DNA of 64,000 nt from Anaerolineae bacterium (GTDB taxonomy: Bacteria > Pseudomonadota > Alphaproteobacteria > DSM-16000 > Inquilinaceae): the NCBI GenBank assembly GCA_028285185.1, contig JANQQD010000115.1, forward strand, positions 60,508-124,507. The letters are read 5' to 3'. Below, piece by piece: positions 36,321 to 45,104 of this stretch. The position numbers and the translations under genes were made by a program. How positions within the stretch are numbered: position 1 is the first letter of the stretch; the number at the start of each line of letters is the position of its first letter. Under the pieces are notes generated by a model. It ran no database searches. It had not been told where the DNA came from and was given only the letters and a program-made list of their open reading frames with translations.

Positions 36321-37433
36321 ATGACCCTGACAAGAACCCTGATGGCCACCTCCGCCCTCGCGCTCTGCGCCGGCGGGCTCTCCGCCCAGGAGATGGCCGA
36401 CGAGATGACCCTGGTGAGCTGGGGCGGCGCCTATCAGGCGAGCCAGCAGAACGCCTATGTCGCGCCCTATCTGGAGATGAACGCCGGCGTCACCGCGACC
36501 TGGGACGAAAGCTCCGCCGAAGCGGTCGCCAAGCTGCGCGCCATGAACGAAGCCGGCAACATCACCTGGGATCTCGTTGATGTGGTCGGCGCCGATGCGA
36601 TCCGGCTCTGCGACGAGGGTCTGGCGATGGAAATCGACCATGACGAACTCCTTGCCCCGGCGCCCGACGGCACCTCGGCCTCGGACGATTTCGGCGATCT
36701 GATCGTCTCGGACTGCTTCATCCCGCAGATCGTCTATTCCACGACCTTCGGTTACCGCACCGATGTCGAGGCATGGGGCGGCGCCGCGCCGGACGATGTC
36801 TGCGATGTCTTCGACCTCGAAGCCTTCCCCGGCATGCGCTCGCTGGAGCGGCGGCCGATCAACAACCTTGAATGGGCGCTGCTCTGCGATGGCGTGGCCA
36901 AGGAAGACGTCTACGATGTGCTCGAGACCGAGGAAGGCCAGGACCAGGCCTTCGCCAAGCTCGATACGATCAAGGACAGCGTGATCTGGTGGACCGCCGG
37001 CGCCGACACGCCGCAGCTTCTCGCCGATGGTGAAGTGGTGCTCGGCTCGACCTATAACGGCCGGCTCTTCAGCGTGATCGAGGAGCAGGATCAGCCCGTG
37101 GCGATGCTCTGGGACGCGCAGGTCTTCGACCTCGACGGCTGGATCATCCCGGCCGGTCTGCCCGAGGACCGTCTGGCGCGGGTCAAGGACTTCCTGGTCT
37201 TCGCCACCGACACCCAGCGTCTGGCGGATCAGGCCAAGTGGATCAGCTATGGCCCCGCGCGCGCCTCCTCCGCGCCGCTCGTCTCGACCCATGCCGAACT
37301 CGGCATCGAGATGGCGCCGCATATGCCGACCGATCCGAACAACGCGGCCAACACGTTCCTGTTCAACTACGAATGGTGGGCGGATTACCGCGACGACCTG
37401 GACGCCAAGTTCCAGGCCTGGCTCGCCCAGTAA
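36321..37433 (+). CDS. Periplasmic substrate-binding protein, PotD type
   Basis: 370 residues from the ATG at 36321 with GGGAG upstream. A signal peptide (MATSALALCAGGLSAQ) is followed by MTLVSWGGAYQASQQNAYV, the usual start of spermidine/putrescine-family binding proteins, and a bilobal fold of normal length. It delivers the substrate to the two permeases. The gene lies 86 bases after the ATPase gene and 64 bases before a DUF1330 gene in the same operon. Confidence 0.9.
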   Translation: MTLTRTLMATSALALCAGGLSAQEMADEMTLVSWGGAYQASQQNAYVAPYLEMNAGVTATWDESSAEAVAKLRAMNEAGNITWDLVDVVGADAIRLCDEGLAMEIDHDELLAPAPDGTSASDDFGDLIVSDCFIPQIVYSTTFGYRTDVEAWGGAAPDDVCDVFDLEAFPGMRSLERRPINNLEWALLCDGVAKEDVYDVLETEEGQDQAFAKLDTIKDSVIWWTAGADTPQLLADGEVVLGSTYNGRLFSVIEEQDQPVAMLWDAQVFDLDGWIIPAGLPEDRLARVKDFLVFATDTQRLADQAKWISYGPARASSAPLVSTHAELGIEMAPHMPTDPNNAANTFLFNYEWWADYRDDLDAKFQAWLAQ

Positions 37434-37497
37434 CGACCAGATCGGGACGGGCGGCACGGACCGCCCGTCCCGACACGACGAAGGAAGGGGGCTCGCG

Positions 37498-37788
37498 ATG
37501 CCCAAGGGCTACATCATCGGCCATATCACGGTCACCGATCCCGAGGCTTACAAGGAATATATCGAGCGCGACACACCGATCCTGGAGAGCTTCGGCGGCC
37601 GTTTCGTGATCCGCGGCGGCCAGAGCGAGGTCGTCGAGGGCGAGACCTTTGAGCGCCATGTGGTGATCGAGTTCCCGAGCTACGAGGCGGCGAAGACCGC
37701 CTATAACGATCCCGAATACCAGGAGGTTGCCGAGATCAGGCGCCGCAACGCCGAAAGTGTCATCGTATTGGTGGAAGGCACCGAATGA
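37498..37788 (+). CDS. DUF1330 protein within the ABC operon
   Basis: 96 residues from the ATG at 37498, with GGAAGGGG upstream. It has the DUF1330 look: MPKGYIIGHITVTDPEAYKEY at the start, GGRFVIRGG in the middle and VVIEFPSYEAAKTAYNDPEY, ending near ESVIVLVEG. This is a small dimeric alpha/beta-barrel (ferredoxin-like) family of unknown function. It overlaps the next permease gene by 4 bases (ATGA), so it is a true operon member and may handle or modify the imported compound. Confidence 0.88.
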   Translation: MPKGYIIGHITVTDPEAYKEYIERDTPILESFGGRFVIRGGQSEVVEGETFERHVVIEFPSYEAAKTAYNDPEYQEVAEIRRRNAESVIVLVEGTE

Positions 37789-39464
37789 CCGACGCGGCTG
37801 CCGGCGATCCGGCCTCGGCACGGGCGGGTGGACGGGCCGGGGCGCCGCCCGCCGCCGGGCCGATGCTCGCCGCAGATGGCCGTCCCCTGAAGGCCAGCCT
37901 GAACCGCGCACTGAGGCGTCAGAAGCTCCGGGCGCTCGCCCTGATCGCGCCGCTTCTGATCTTCATCCTCGTCACTTTCGTGGCGCCGATCGCCGACATG
38001 CTGTTCCGCTCGGTGCAGAACGACATCGTGCAGGATACGTTGCCGCGCACCGTCGTGGCGTTGCAGGACTGGGACTACGAGAGCGGCCAACCGCCCGGGG
38101 AACCGGTCTTTCGCGCGCTCGCCGCCGACCTCGCCGTCGCCGTGGAGGAGAAGGCCCATACCCGTCTCGGCAGCCGTCTGAACTACGAGACGACGGGGAT
38201 GTCCTCGCTCTTTCGCCGTACCGGGCGGGGCGTGGATGAAATCGGCGAAGTGCAGGCGGAACAGTTCTTCGATCTGAACCCGGCCTGGGAGGAGCCGGCG
38301 ACCTGGGTCGCGCTGATGGCCACGCCCGAATGGCGCGAGGCGGCGCAGGCGGCGGAAGCGCCGGGGCCCGCGCTAGAGCTGAACGAGGCCGCGCGCGTGG
38401 CGCTGCCCCGGACCGCCGAAGCCTATTCCGAATTCGCCCGGGTCATCGCCGCAGAGGACGGTGACAGCCCGGCCGAGGAAGAGCCCTGGATGATCGTCTA
38501 TCTCGCGCTCTACGAGGACCTGCTGGCCAATCCCCAGACTGCCGCGTCGTTTGCCGGTGCCGAGGCCGCGCTTCTGGCCGAAGCCGCGGGCGCGGTGCCG
38601 GACTTCGCGACCCTCTCGGTGCGCGACAGCTTCCTCGAGATCGACGAGGATTGGGGCGATCCCGAGGTCTGGGGCACGATCAGCGCCTTCGCCCCGGCCT
38701 ATACCCCGGGCTATTTCCTGACTGCCGCCGATCGCGGCCTCACCCCTGCCGGTGTCGAGGTCAAGCCCGAGGACGAGCGCATCTACCTCAAGCTCTTCTG
38801 GCGCACGATGGTGATGTCGCTGACCATCACCGGGGCCTGCATCCTGCTCGGCTATCCCATCGCCTGGCTCCTGGCGAACCTACCGCTCCGGACCGCCAAT
38901 GTGCTTCTGATCCTCGTCCTGTTGCCGTTCTGGACCTCGCTTCTGGTGCGGACCTCGGCCTGGAAGGTGCTGTTGCAGCAGCAGGGGGTGATCAACGACA
39001 TCCTGGTCTGGCTCAACCTCGTCGCTGACGGCAACCGGCTCATCATGATGAACAATTCCACCGGCACGGTGATCGCGATGACCCATATCCTGCTGCCCTT
39101 CATGATCCTGCCGCTCTACTCGGTGATGAAGACGATCCCGCCCTCCTATCTGCGCGCGGCGAAGTCCCTCGGTGCGACCAACTGGACCGCGTTCTGGCGG
39201 GTCTATTTCCCGCAGAGCGTGCCGGGGATCGGTGCCGGCTCGATCCTCGTCTTCATTCTGGCGATCGGCTATTACATCACGCCGGAGATCGTGGGCGGCA
39301 CCTCCGGTATCTTCATCTCCAACCGGATCGCGTTCCACATCTCGACCTCGCTGAACTGGGGGCTGGCGGCGGCTTTGGGCACCCTGCTGCTCGCGCTCGT
39401 GCTGGCGCTTTACTGGCTCTACGACCGGATCGTGGGGATCGACAACGTGAAACTCGGGGGCTGA
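37785..39464 (+). CDS. ABC permease, PotB type, with a large insertion
   Basis: 559 residues, nearly twice the usual PotB length of about 290. Transmembrane helix 1 lies near 50-74 (LIAPLLIFILVTFVAPIA). An insertion of about 255 residues (78-333), acidic and Ala/Glu-rich, follows and would face the periplasm. The remaining five helices and the cytoplasmic EAA-type loop (YLRAAKSLGATNWTAFWRVYFP) are normal. The insertion could contact the binding protein or substrate. The gene overlaps the DUF1330 gene by 4 bases and precedes the second permease gene by 4 bases. Confidence 0.9.
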   Translation: MTDAAAGDPASARAGGRAGAPPAAGPMLAADGRPLKASLNRALRRQKLRALALIAPLLIFILVTFVAPIADMLFRSVQNDIVQDTLPRTVVALQDWDYESGQPPGEPVFRALAADLAVAVEEKAHTRLGSRLNYETTGMSSLFRRTGRGVDEIGEVQAEQFFDLNPAWEEPATWVALMATPEWREAAQAAEAPGPALELNEAARVALPRTAEAYSEFARVIAAEDGDSPAEEEPWMIVYLALYEDLLANPQTAASFAGAEAALLAEAAGAVPDFATLSVRDSFLEIDEDWGDPEVWGTISAFAPAYTPGYFLTAADRGLTPAGVEVKPEDERIYLKLFWRTMVMSLTITGACILLGYPIAWLLANLPLRTANVLLILVLLPFWTSLLVRTSAWKVLLQQQGVINDILVWLNLVADGNRLIMMNNSTGTVIAMTHILLPFMILPLYSVMKTIPPSYLRAAKSLGATNWTAFWRVYFPQSVPGIGAGSILVFILAIGYYITPEIVGGTSGIFISNRIAFHISTSLNWGLAAALGTLLLALVLALYWLYDRIVGIDNVKLGG

Positions 39465-39468
39465 GGCG

Positions 39469-40659
39469 ATGACGGAGGCGAGCCTCATCGCGGGTCGCGC
39501 CGGCGGGCTTCTGGGCTTCGCGGTGCTGCTGACCGGTGCCCTCGGCGCGCTTTTCGGCTTCGTGGCCGGGCAGGCGGCGGGGGCGCCGGTCCTCGGCGCG
39601 TTGGGCGGCGCTGTTCTGGGGGGCGGGTTGGCCATGGTTCTGGTCCGCGGCTTCGCCGACCGCCGCGGTCTCGGCCGCGGCGCGGCGGTGGTCCTCTGCG
39701 CCGCGACCGGCCTCGCATTCGGCGGGCTGGCCGGGCTGATCGCGGGTCTACTGGTCGGCGCGGTGCTCGGCTGGTGCGCCTACTGGATCGGCGCCGGCAC
39801 CTACCGCGCCGGCGTGCCGCCCTACGCCACCGCCGGCCAGGTGCTCTGGCACAATGCCTTCCTATTCCTCTGCGGGCTGATCTTCTTCTTTCTGATCGCA
39901 CCGATCCTCGTGGTCATTCCGCTGAGCTTCAACGCCGAGGATTTCTTCACGTTCACACCGGAGATGCTGGCTCTCGACCCGGCGGGCTATTCGCTCAAGC
40001 ATTACGAGGATTTCTTCGGCACCTCGGATTGGCAGCAGGCGATGTGGAACTCGCTGAAGATCGCACCGGTGGCGACGCTCCTGTCAGTCACCCTCGGTAC
40101 CCTCGCCGCGATCGGGTTGAGCCAATCTCACGTGCCGTTCCGGCAGGCGATCATGGCGGTGCTGATCTCGCCGATGATCGTGCCGCTGATCATCTCGGCG
40201 GCGGGCATGTATTTCTTCTACTCGCGGATCGGGCTTCAGGGCACCTATGCCGGGGTGGTGCTGGCCCATGCCGCGCTGGGCATCCCCTTCGTCATCATCA
40301 CGGTGACGGCGACGCTGGTGGGCTTCGACCGCTCGCTGACCCGGGCCTCGGCCAATCTCGGCGCCGGACCGGTGACCACCTTCTTCAAGGTTCAGATGCC
40401 GCTGATCCTCCCGGGGGTGATTTCCGGTGGGCTCTTCGCCTTCATCACGTCGTTCGACGAAGTGGTGGTGGTGCTCTTCGTGGGCAGCGCCGGGCAGAAG
40501 ACGCTGCCCTGGCAGATGTTCATCGGGCTCAGGGAGCAGATCAGCCCGACGATCCTCGCCGTGGCGACGATCCTGGTAACGCTGTCGATCCTGCTTCTGA
40601 CGACGGTGGAGCTGTTGCGGCGCCGATCCGAGAGGCTGCGCGGGATGAGTCCGGGGTAG
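39469..40659 (+). CDS. ABC permease, PotC type, with an N-terminal helical extension
   Basis: 396 residues against about 265 for PotC. The first 125 residues form a Gly/Ala-rich membrane domain of three to four extra helices (for example LLGFAVLLTGALGALFGFVAG and GLIAGLLVGAVLGWCAYW). The standard permease then starts near 130 (FLFLCGLIFFFLIAPILVVIP), with the EAA loop ASANLGAGPVTTFFKVQMP. It is the last gene of the operon and is followed at once by a double-hairpin terminator. Confidence 0.9.
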   Translation: MTEASLIAGRAGGLLGFAVLLTGALGALFGFVAGQAAGAPVLGALGGAVLGGGLAMVLVRGFADRRGLGRGAAVVLCAATGLAFGGLAGLIAGLLVGAVLGWCAYWIGAGTYRAGVPPYATAGQVLWHNAFLFLCGLIFFFLIAPILVVIPLSFNAEDFFTFTPEMLALDPAGYSLKHYEDFFGTSDWQQAMWNSLKIAPVATLLSVTLGTLAAIGLSQSHVPFRQAIMAVLISPMIVPLIISAAGMYFFYSRIGLQGTYAGVVLAHAALGIPFVIITVTATLVGFDRSLTRASANLGAGPVTTFFKVQMPLILPGVISGGLFAFITSFDEVVVVLFVGSAGQKTLPWQMFIGLREQISPTILAVATILVTLSILLLTTVELLRRRSERLRGMSPG

Positions 40660-40707
40660 CGATTTCTTGATGCAAGAAATCGTCGACGATTTCCGGATCG
40701 GAAATCG
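40660..40707. terminator. Double-hairpin bidirectional terminator
   Basis: Two tandem perfect hairpins: CGATTTCTTG, loop ATG, CAAGAAATCG (40660-40682), and CGATTTCCG, loop GAT, CGGAAATCG (40687-40707). They sit between the convergent permease and AEC transporter genes. The first overlaps the permease stop by no more than a base. They are also AT/T-rich enough to stop transcription from both sides. Confidence 0.8.
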
Positions 40708-40710
40708 CGC

Positions 40711-41640
40711 CTAGGGCAGAAGGGTCAGCCAGAAGAGCACGGTCAGGATCGAGAGCGCCGTGCCGATCAGGACCGCGCTTGCCGCCACCCGCCGGGCCGC
40801 GCCGTACATGTTGGCGAAGACGTAGGCGTTGATCCCGGGCGCCATCGCCGCCGTCACCACCGCCGAGCGGAGCGCCTCTGCGCCGAGATCGAAGGGTGCC
40901 GCCAGGGTCCAGACGATGGCCGGGTGGACCAGCAGCGACACCGCGCAGACCGCGAGGATCGTCCTGAGGTCTCCCTCGGGTCGGTAGCGGTAGAGGACGC
41001 CCCCGAGCCCGAAGAGCGCCGCGGGAAGCGCCGCGCGGACCAGCAGGTCGAGCGCGTCGGTCAGGACCATCGGCATCGGCAGACCGGTCAGGTTCACCGT
41101 CAGTCCCGCAGCGATGCCGAGGATCAGGGCGTTGGAGAACATCGCCCCCAGAACCTTGCCCGGCAGGTCCCGGGCCGGGGCACCGCTTGCACGGACCACC
41201 TCCATCACGGTGATCCCGAGCAGGTAGCAGAACGGCGCGTGGATCGCGATGATCTTGTAGTTGTCGGCCAGTGCCTCGGCGCCATAGGCGCGCTCGGTGA
41301 TCGGCAGGCCGAGGAGCAGGGAATTGGAGAACAGGCAGCAGAAGCCGATGGCGACACTGTCCTCCCAGGTCCGTCCGAAGAGGTGGCGCGCGCCGAGGAT
41401 GCCGAGGACGAAGCCGGCCGTCGCGCCAATATAGAAGCTGATCAGGAGGCCGGCATCGATCCCGCCGGAGAGGTCCAGCGTCGAAAGCGCCCGAAAGAGC
41501 AGGGCCGGGATCGCGAAATTCTGCGTGAAGCGCATCAGCCCGTCCACCGCGCTCTCGGCGAAGAGCCCGCGCCAGACCGCGAGGTAGCCGAAGCCGATCA
41601 CCAGAAAGACCGGCAGGATGATCGCGGTCAGGTCACCCAT
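40711..41640 (-). CDS. AEC-family membrane transporter
   Basis: 309 residues with about ten hydrophobic helices and no signal peptide, the size and layout of the auxin efflux carrier (AEC) family. It starts LTAIILPVFLVIGFGYLAVW, and the second repeat has LVRAALPAALFGLGGVLYRY and MAPGINAYVFANMYG. Bacterial members export or exchange organic acids such as malate or malonate. It converges with the ABC operon and is separated from the next gene by about 80 bases, so it has its own promoter or is the end of the run below. Confidence 0.88.
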   Translation of the reverse strand: MGDLTAIILPVFLVIGFGYLAVWRGLFAESAVDGLMRFTQNFAIPALLFRALSTLDLSGGIDAGLLISFYIGATAGFVLGILGARHLFGRTWEDSVAIGFCCLFSNSLLLGLPITERAYGAEALADNYKIIAIHAPFCYLLGITVMEVVRASGAPARDLPGKVLGAMFSNALILGIAAGLTVNLTGLPMPMVLTDALDLLVRAALPAALFGLGGVLYRYRPEGDLRTILAVCAVSLLVHPAIVWTLAAPFDLGAEALRSAVVTAAMAPGINAYVFANMYGAARRVAASAVLIGTALSILTVLFWLTLLP

Positions 41641-41719
41641 GGCGAGATCCGTGCAATCGTCGATCGCGGGACGCCTCCGGCGGGAGTATTTTCGGCCAAA
41701 TGAAGGGGTGGCGGTGCAT

Positions 41720-42517
41720 CTAGACTTCGGAGATCAGGGTCAGGCCGTCATGGGCGGGCATGACGTGGGCGGGCGTTTCGGCGGCCACGGTCGCGTAGTC
41801 CAGATCGATATGCATGTTGGTCAGGATCGCCTGTCTCGGCGCGGCGCGCTCGATCCAGCCCAGGGTCTTTTCGAGATGGGCATGGGTCGGGTGCGGGCTG
41901 CGGCGCAGCGCGTCGACGATCCAGTACTCGAGGCCCTGAAGCGCGGGCCAGGTCGCCTCGGGAATCTCGGCCGCGTCGGGCAAATAGGCGAGGTCCCCGA
42001 TCCGGAAGCCCAGGGAGTCGATGGAGCCGTGATCGACCTCGAAAGGCTCCAGAACCACCGGCCCGCCGGCGCCCTCGACGGTCACCGGCCCGCCGATCAT
42101 GTGCAGATCGAGGATCGGCGGATAGGGGGAGCCTTCGGGCTGCACGAAGGCATATCCGAACCGGCTCAAGAGTGCCTCGGAGGTCGGTCCGTCGGCCCAG
42201 ACCGGCAGCCGGCTGCGCATGTTGAAGACGATCATTCGGAGGTCGTCGAGCCCGTGGACATGGTCGGCATGGGAATGGGTGTAGACCACCGCGTCGAGCA
42301 CTCCGACCCCGGCGCCGAGCAGTTGGGCGCGCATATCGGGCGAGGTGTCGATCAGGACCCGCGTGGTGCCGTCCGGTCCATGGCGCGAGATCAGGAGCGA
42401 ACAGCGCTGGCGGCGGTTGCGCGGTTCATTCGGGTCGCAATCGCCCCAATTGTCGCCGAGCCGCGGTACCCCGCCGGACGACCCGCAGCCGAGGATCCGG
42501 GCCTCCATTGTCGCCAT
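41720..42517 (-). CDS. MBL-fold metallohydrolase (PhnP/RNase Z-like)
   Basis: 265 residues. It starts ILGCGSSGGVPR, the pattern of the PhnP/RNase Z branch, and has the metal motif THSHADHVHG (HxHxDH), later metal ligands around LTNMHIDL and VMPAHDG. The family hydrolyses cyclic or diester phosphates. Its start codon overlaps the stop of the tatD gene by one base, and the pair tatD plus this hydrolase is a common arrangement in Rhodobacteraceae. The physiological substrate is not known. Confidence 0.9.
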   Translation of the reverse strand: MATMEARILGCGSSGGVPRLGDNWGDCDPNEPRNRRQRCSLLISRHGPDGTTRVLIDTSPDMRAQLLGAGVGVLDAVVYTHSHADHVHGLDDLRMIVFNMRSRLPVWADGPTSEALLSRFGYAFVQPEGSPYPPILDLHMIGGPVTVEGAGGPVVLEPFEVDHGSIDSLGFRIGDLAYLPDAAEIPEATWPALQGLEYWIVDALRRSPHPTHAHLEKTLGWIERAAPRQAILTNMHIDLDYATVAAETPAHVMPAHDGLTLISEV

Positions 42518-43314
42518 CAGGCGGCCTGCGCCCAGGATGCGGCCTTCGCGAAGAGCCGGTCGAAATTGGCTGTCGTGGCGGCGGCGAAGTCCTCCTTGGA
42601 GAGGCCGAAGAGCTCGGCGCCGGCCGCGGCGGTATGGGCCGTGTAGGCCGGCTCGTTACGGCGCCCGCGATGGGGCGGTGGGGCGAGGTAGGGGCTGTCG
42701 GTTTCCACCAGGATGCGGTCGAGAGGGGCGGCGGCGAAGATCGCGCGCAACTCGTGGCTTTTCGGGAAGGCCGCGATGCCGGACATCGAGAGGTAGAAGC
42801 CCAAGGTCAGGGCGGCCTCGGCCAGCGCCGCGCCGGAGGAAAAGCAGTGCATGACGCAGGAATAGGGGCCGGCGCGGTGCTCGTCGGTCAGAATGCGGGC
42901 CATGTCGTCATCGGCATCGCGGGCGTGGATGATGAGCGGCAGGCCGGTCCGGCGCGCGGCCTCGATATGGACCCGCAGCGAGACCTGCTGCGCCTCGGCG
43001 CTTTCGGCGGTGTAATGGTAGTCGAGCCCGCTCTCGCCGATGCCGACGAATTTTGGGTGCCGGGAGAGGGCGACGAGGTCCTCGATCCTCGCCATGGGCT
43101 CGGAGGCGACGGACATCGGATGGGTGCCGGCGGCGTAGAACACTTCCGCGTGCGCCTCGGCGATGGCGCGGACCTTCGGTTCCTCGCGGAGCTTGGTGCA
43201 GATCGTGACCATGCGGGTCACCCCGGCCTCCCGGGCCCGCGCGATCAGCGCCGCGTGCTCGCCGTCGAAATCGGGGAAATCGAGGTGGCAATGGCTGTCG
43301 ACGAGGGCGGGCAT
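42517..43314 (-). CDS. tatD: TatD-family metal-dependent DNase
   Basis: 265 residues. Metal ligands are DSHCHLDF (HxH), GESGLDYH (Glu), PLIIHARD (His), VMHCFS (His) and VETDSPYLAP (Asp), all intact. The tail PPPHRGRRNEP is typical of the YcfH/TatD group. These enzymes are 3'-5' exonucleases acting in DNA repair or RNA quality control. It lies directly downstream of holB, as in many bacteria. Confidence 0.95.
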   Translation of the reverse strand: MPALVDSHCHLDFPDFDGEHAALIARAREAGVTRMVTICTKLREEPKVRAIAEAHAEVFYAAGTHPMSVASEPMARIEDLVALSRHPKFVGIGESGLDYHYTAESAEAQQVSLRVHIEAARRTGLPLIIHARDADDDMARILTDEHRAGPYSCVMHCFSSGAALAEAALTLGFYLSMSGIAAFPKSHELRAIFAAAPLDRILVETDSPYLAPPPHRGRRNEPAYTAHTAAAGAELFGLSKEDFAAATTANFDRLFAKAASWAQAA

Positions 43315-43353
43315 GGCGGGCTCTCCGGGACCGGCGGCCGGGCCTGGGGCCGG

Positions 43354-44475
43354 TCAGGCGCCGAGGACGTCCCGCGCCGTCGCTTCGATCTTGAAGACCA
43401 TATCGAGGATCAGACTGGCAGGGTCAAGGTTGACCGCCTGGCCGTGGCGGGAGCGGTCGGAAAGGCTCTGGGCCAGGGCCGCCCAGGCGCGCGCGGCGCG
43501 ATCATGGGGGGCGAGGCGGGCGAGGAGCAGCGCCTCGCCCGGTGCCCCCTGATCGGCGGGCGGGCCGAGGAGGCCGGCGCGGGCGGTGCGGGCGAGGAAC
43601 AGGTCGAGAAGGTCGAGGGTCAGCGCGAAGCGTTCCGCATTGCGGGGGCCGGCGCAGGCTTCGGCGAGCTTGATGGCCTGGGGGCGGTCCGCATTGGGCA
43701 GGCCCTCGAAGAGCGCCACAATCTCGGCATAGAGGGCGAGCCCGTCCATGCGGTGGAGCCGGATCGCCTCGCCCACGGAACCGGCGGCGAGAACCGAGAG
43801 CGCTGGCGCGCCGGCCCCCTCAATCCCCGCCTGCTCCAGCGCGTCAGCGAGGTCCGCCGCGTCCAGCGGCCCAAGCCGCAGGTCCCGGCAGCGCGAGCGG
43901 ATCGTGGGCAGGAGACGGGCGGGCTGGTGCGAGATCAGCAGCAGCGTGGTGCGGGACGGGGGCTCTTCAAGTTCCTTCAGGAGCGCGTTCGCGGCGGTCG
44001 GGTTCATCTCATCGGCGGTATCGACGATCACCGCCCGGCGCCCGCCATCTGCGGCGGAGAGGTGGAAGAAACCCTTCAGTTTGCGCACCGCCTCGGCGGT
44101 GATCTCGGAGCGGAGTTTGCCGGTCTTCTCGTCGAGGGGTCGGCGGACGACGAAGAGCCGCGGATGAGCGCCGGACTGGATCAGCCGTACATCGGGGTGA
44201 TCCGGGGGCACGTCGAGCGAGTGCGGCGCAGGCGGAGCGCCGAAGAGGCCCGCCTCCGCTGGTGCTTCCGCAAGGAGGAACGTGGCGATCTTCCAGGCGA
44301 GCGTGGCCTTGCCGACCCCGCGTGGGCCGCTCAGCAGCCAGCCGGAATGGAGCCGGTCGGCATTGTAGGCGGCGAGGAACTCGGCCATCGCGGCGTCCTG
44401 CCCGATGAGGCGCTGCGTCTCCCGGGGATGCGGCGCACCTTGGAGGCGGTCCGGCTCCGGGACCTCCTCGCTCAC
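43354..44475 (-). CDS. holB: DNA polymerase III subunit delta prime
   Basis: 373 residues. The AAA+ clamp-loader module starts LIGQDAAMAEFLAAY and has Walker A GPRGVGKAT (about 50-58). The sensor region reads ALLKELEEPPSRTTLLLISH and RSRCRDLRL. The C-terminal helical collar domain is present. Delta prime helps to load the sliding clamp at the replication fork. The gene overlaps tmk by 4 bases, the usual tmk-holB-tatD order. Confidence 0.93.
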   Translation of the reverse strand: MSEEVPEPDRLQGAPHPRETQRLIGQDAAMAEFLAAYNADRLHSGWLLSGPRGVGKATLAWKIATFLLAEAPAEAGLFGAPPAPHSLDVPPDHPDVRLIQSGAHPRLFVVRRPLDEKTGKLRSEITAEAVRKLKGFFHLSAADGGRRAVIVDTADEMNPTAANALLKELEEPPSRTTLLLISHQPARLLPTIRSRCRDLRLGPLDAADLADALEQAGIEGAGAPALSVLAAGSVGEAIRLHRMDGLALYAEIVALFEGLPNADRPQAIKLAEACAGPRNAERFALTLDLLDLFLARTARAGLLGPPADQGAPGEALLLARLAPHDRAARAWAALAQSLSDRSRHGQAVNLDPASLILDMVFKIEATARDVLGA

Positions 44476-45104
44476 ACCCTTGCCTCGGTTTGGGCGGCGA
44501 TCTCGGCGGCCACCTCCGCCTCGCTCCGGTTGCCGTCGATCAGGATGCAGCGGTCAGGATTGTCCCGGACGAGGCTCAGAAATCCATGCCGGGCCGTCTC
44601 CTGAAAGCTCAGGCCGAATTCCTCGAACCGGTCTTCGCCGGAGCGGCGGGCGAGGCCGCGGCGGAGCCCCACGGCGGGGTCCATGTCGATGACAAAGGTC
44701 AGGTCCGGCTCGCGCCCGATCATCAGATCGTGGAGCCTGTCGACCATCGCGCGTAGGTCGCCCCGGGTCGCACCCTGATAGATGCGGGTGCTGTCGGCGA
44801 AGCGGTCGCAGATCACCGTGCGGCCGGCGGCCAGCGTCGGGGCGATGGTCTTTTCAAGGTGGTCCCGACGGGCGGCGGTGAAGAGCAGGATCTCGGTCTC
44901 GGCGGACCAGCGCGACGGATCGCCGGTCAGCAGCAACTGTCGGATTTCCTCGGCCCCCGGGCTGCCGCCGGGCTCCCGGGTCAGCAGCGGGTCGCCGCCC
45001 GCGGCGCGCAGTCTTTCAGCCAGCAGCCGGGCCTGGGTGGACTTGCCGGACCCGTCGATGCCTTCGAAGGTGATGAACCGGCCCTCGGCCATGGGCGGCG
45101 TCAC
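44472..45104 (-). CDS. tmk: Thymidylate kinase
   Basis: 210 residues. The P-loop FEGIDGSGKSTQ (about 12-22), TREPGG and DRFADSTRIYQGATRG are diagnostic of dTMP kinase, which makes dTDP for DNA synthesis. A start at the fifth codon (MAEGRF, 45092) is also possible; the upstream ATG overlaps the preceding stop as ATGA and is kept. It is translationally coupled to the D,D-carboxypeptidase gene before it and to holB after it. Confidence 0.95.
   Translation of the reverse strand: MTPPMAEGRFITFEGIDGSGKSTQARLLAERLRAAGGDPLLTREPGGSPGAEEIRQLLLTGDPSRWSAETEILLFTAARRDHLEKTIAPTLAAGRTVICDRFADSTRIYQGATRGDLRAMVDRLHDLMIGREPDLTFVIDMDPAVGLRRGLARRSGEDRFEEFGLSFQETARHGFLSLVRDNPDRCILIDGNRSEAEVAAEIAAQTEARV

Noticed and set aside
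42508..44604. A long frame antisense to tatD and holB
   Set aside because: It spans several well-supported genes on the other strand; Gly/Arg-rich shadow translation.
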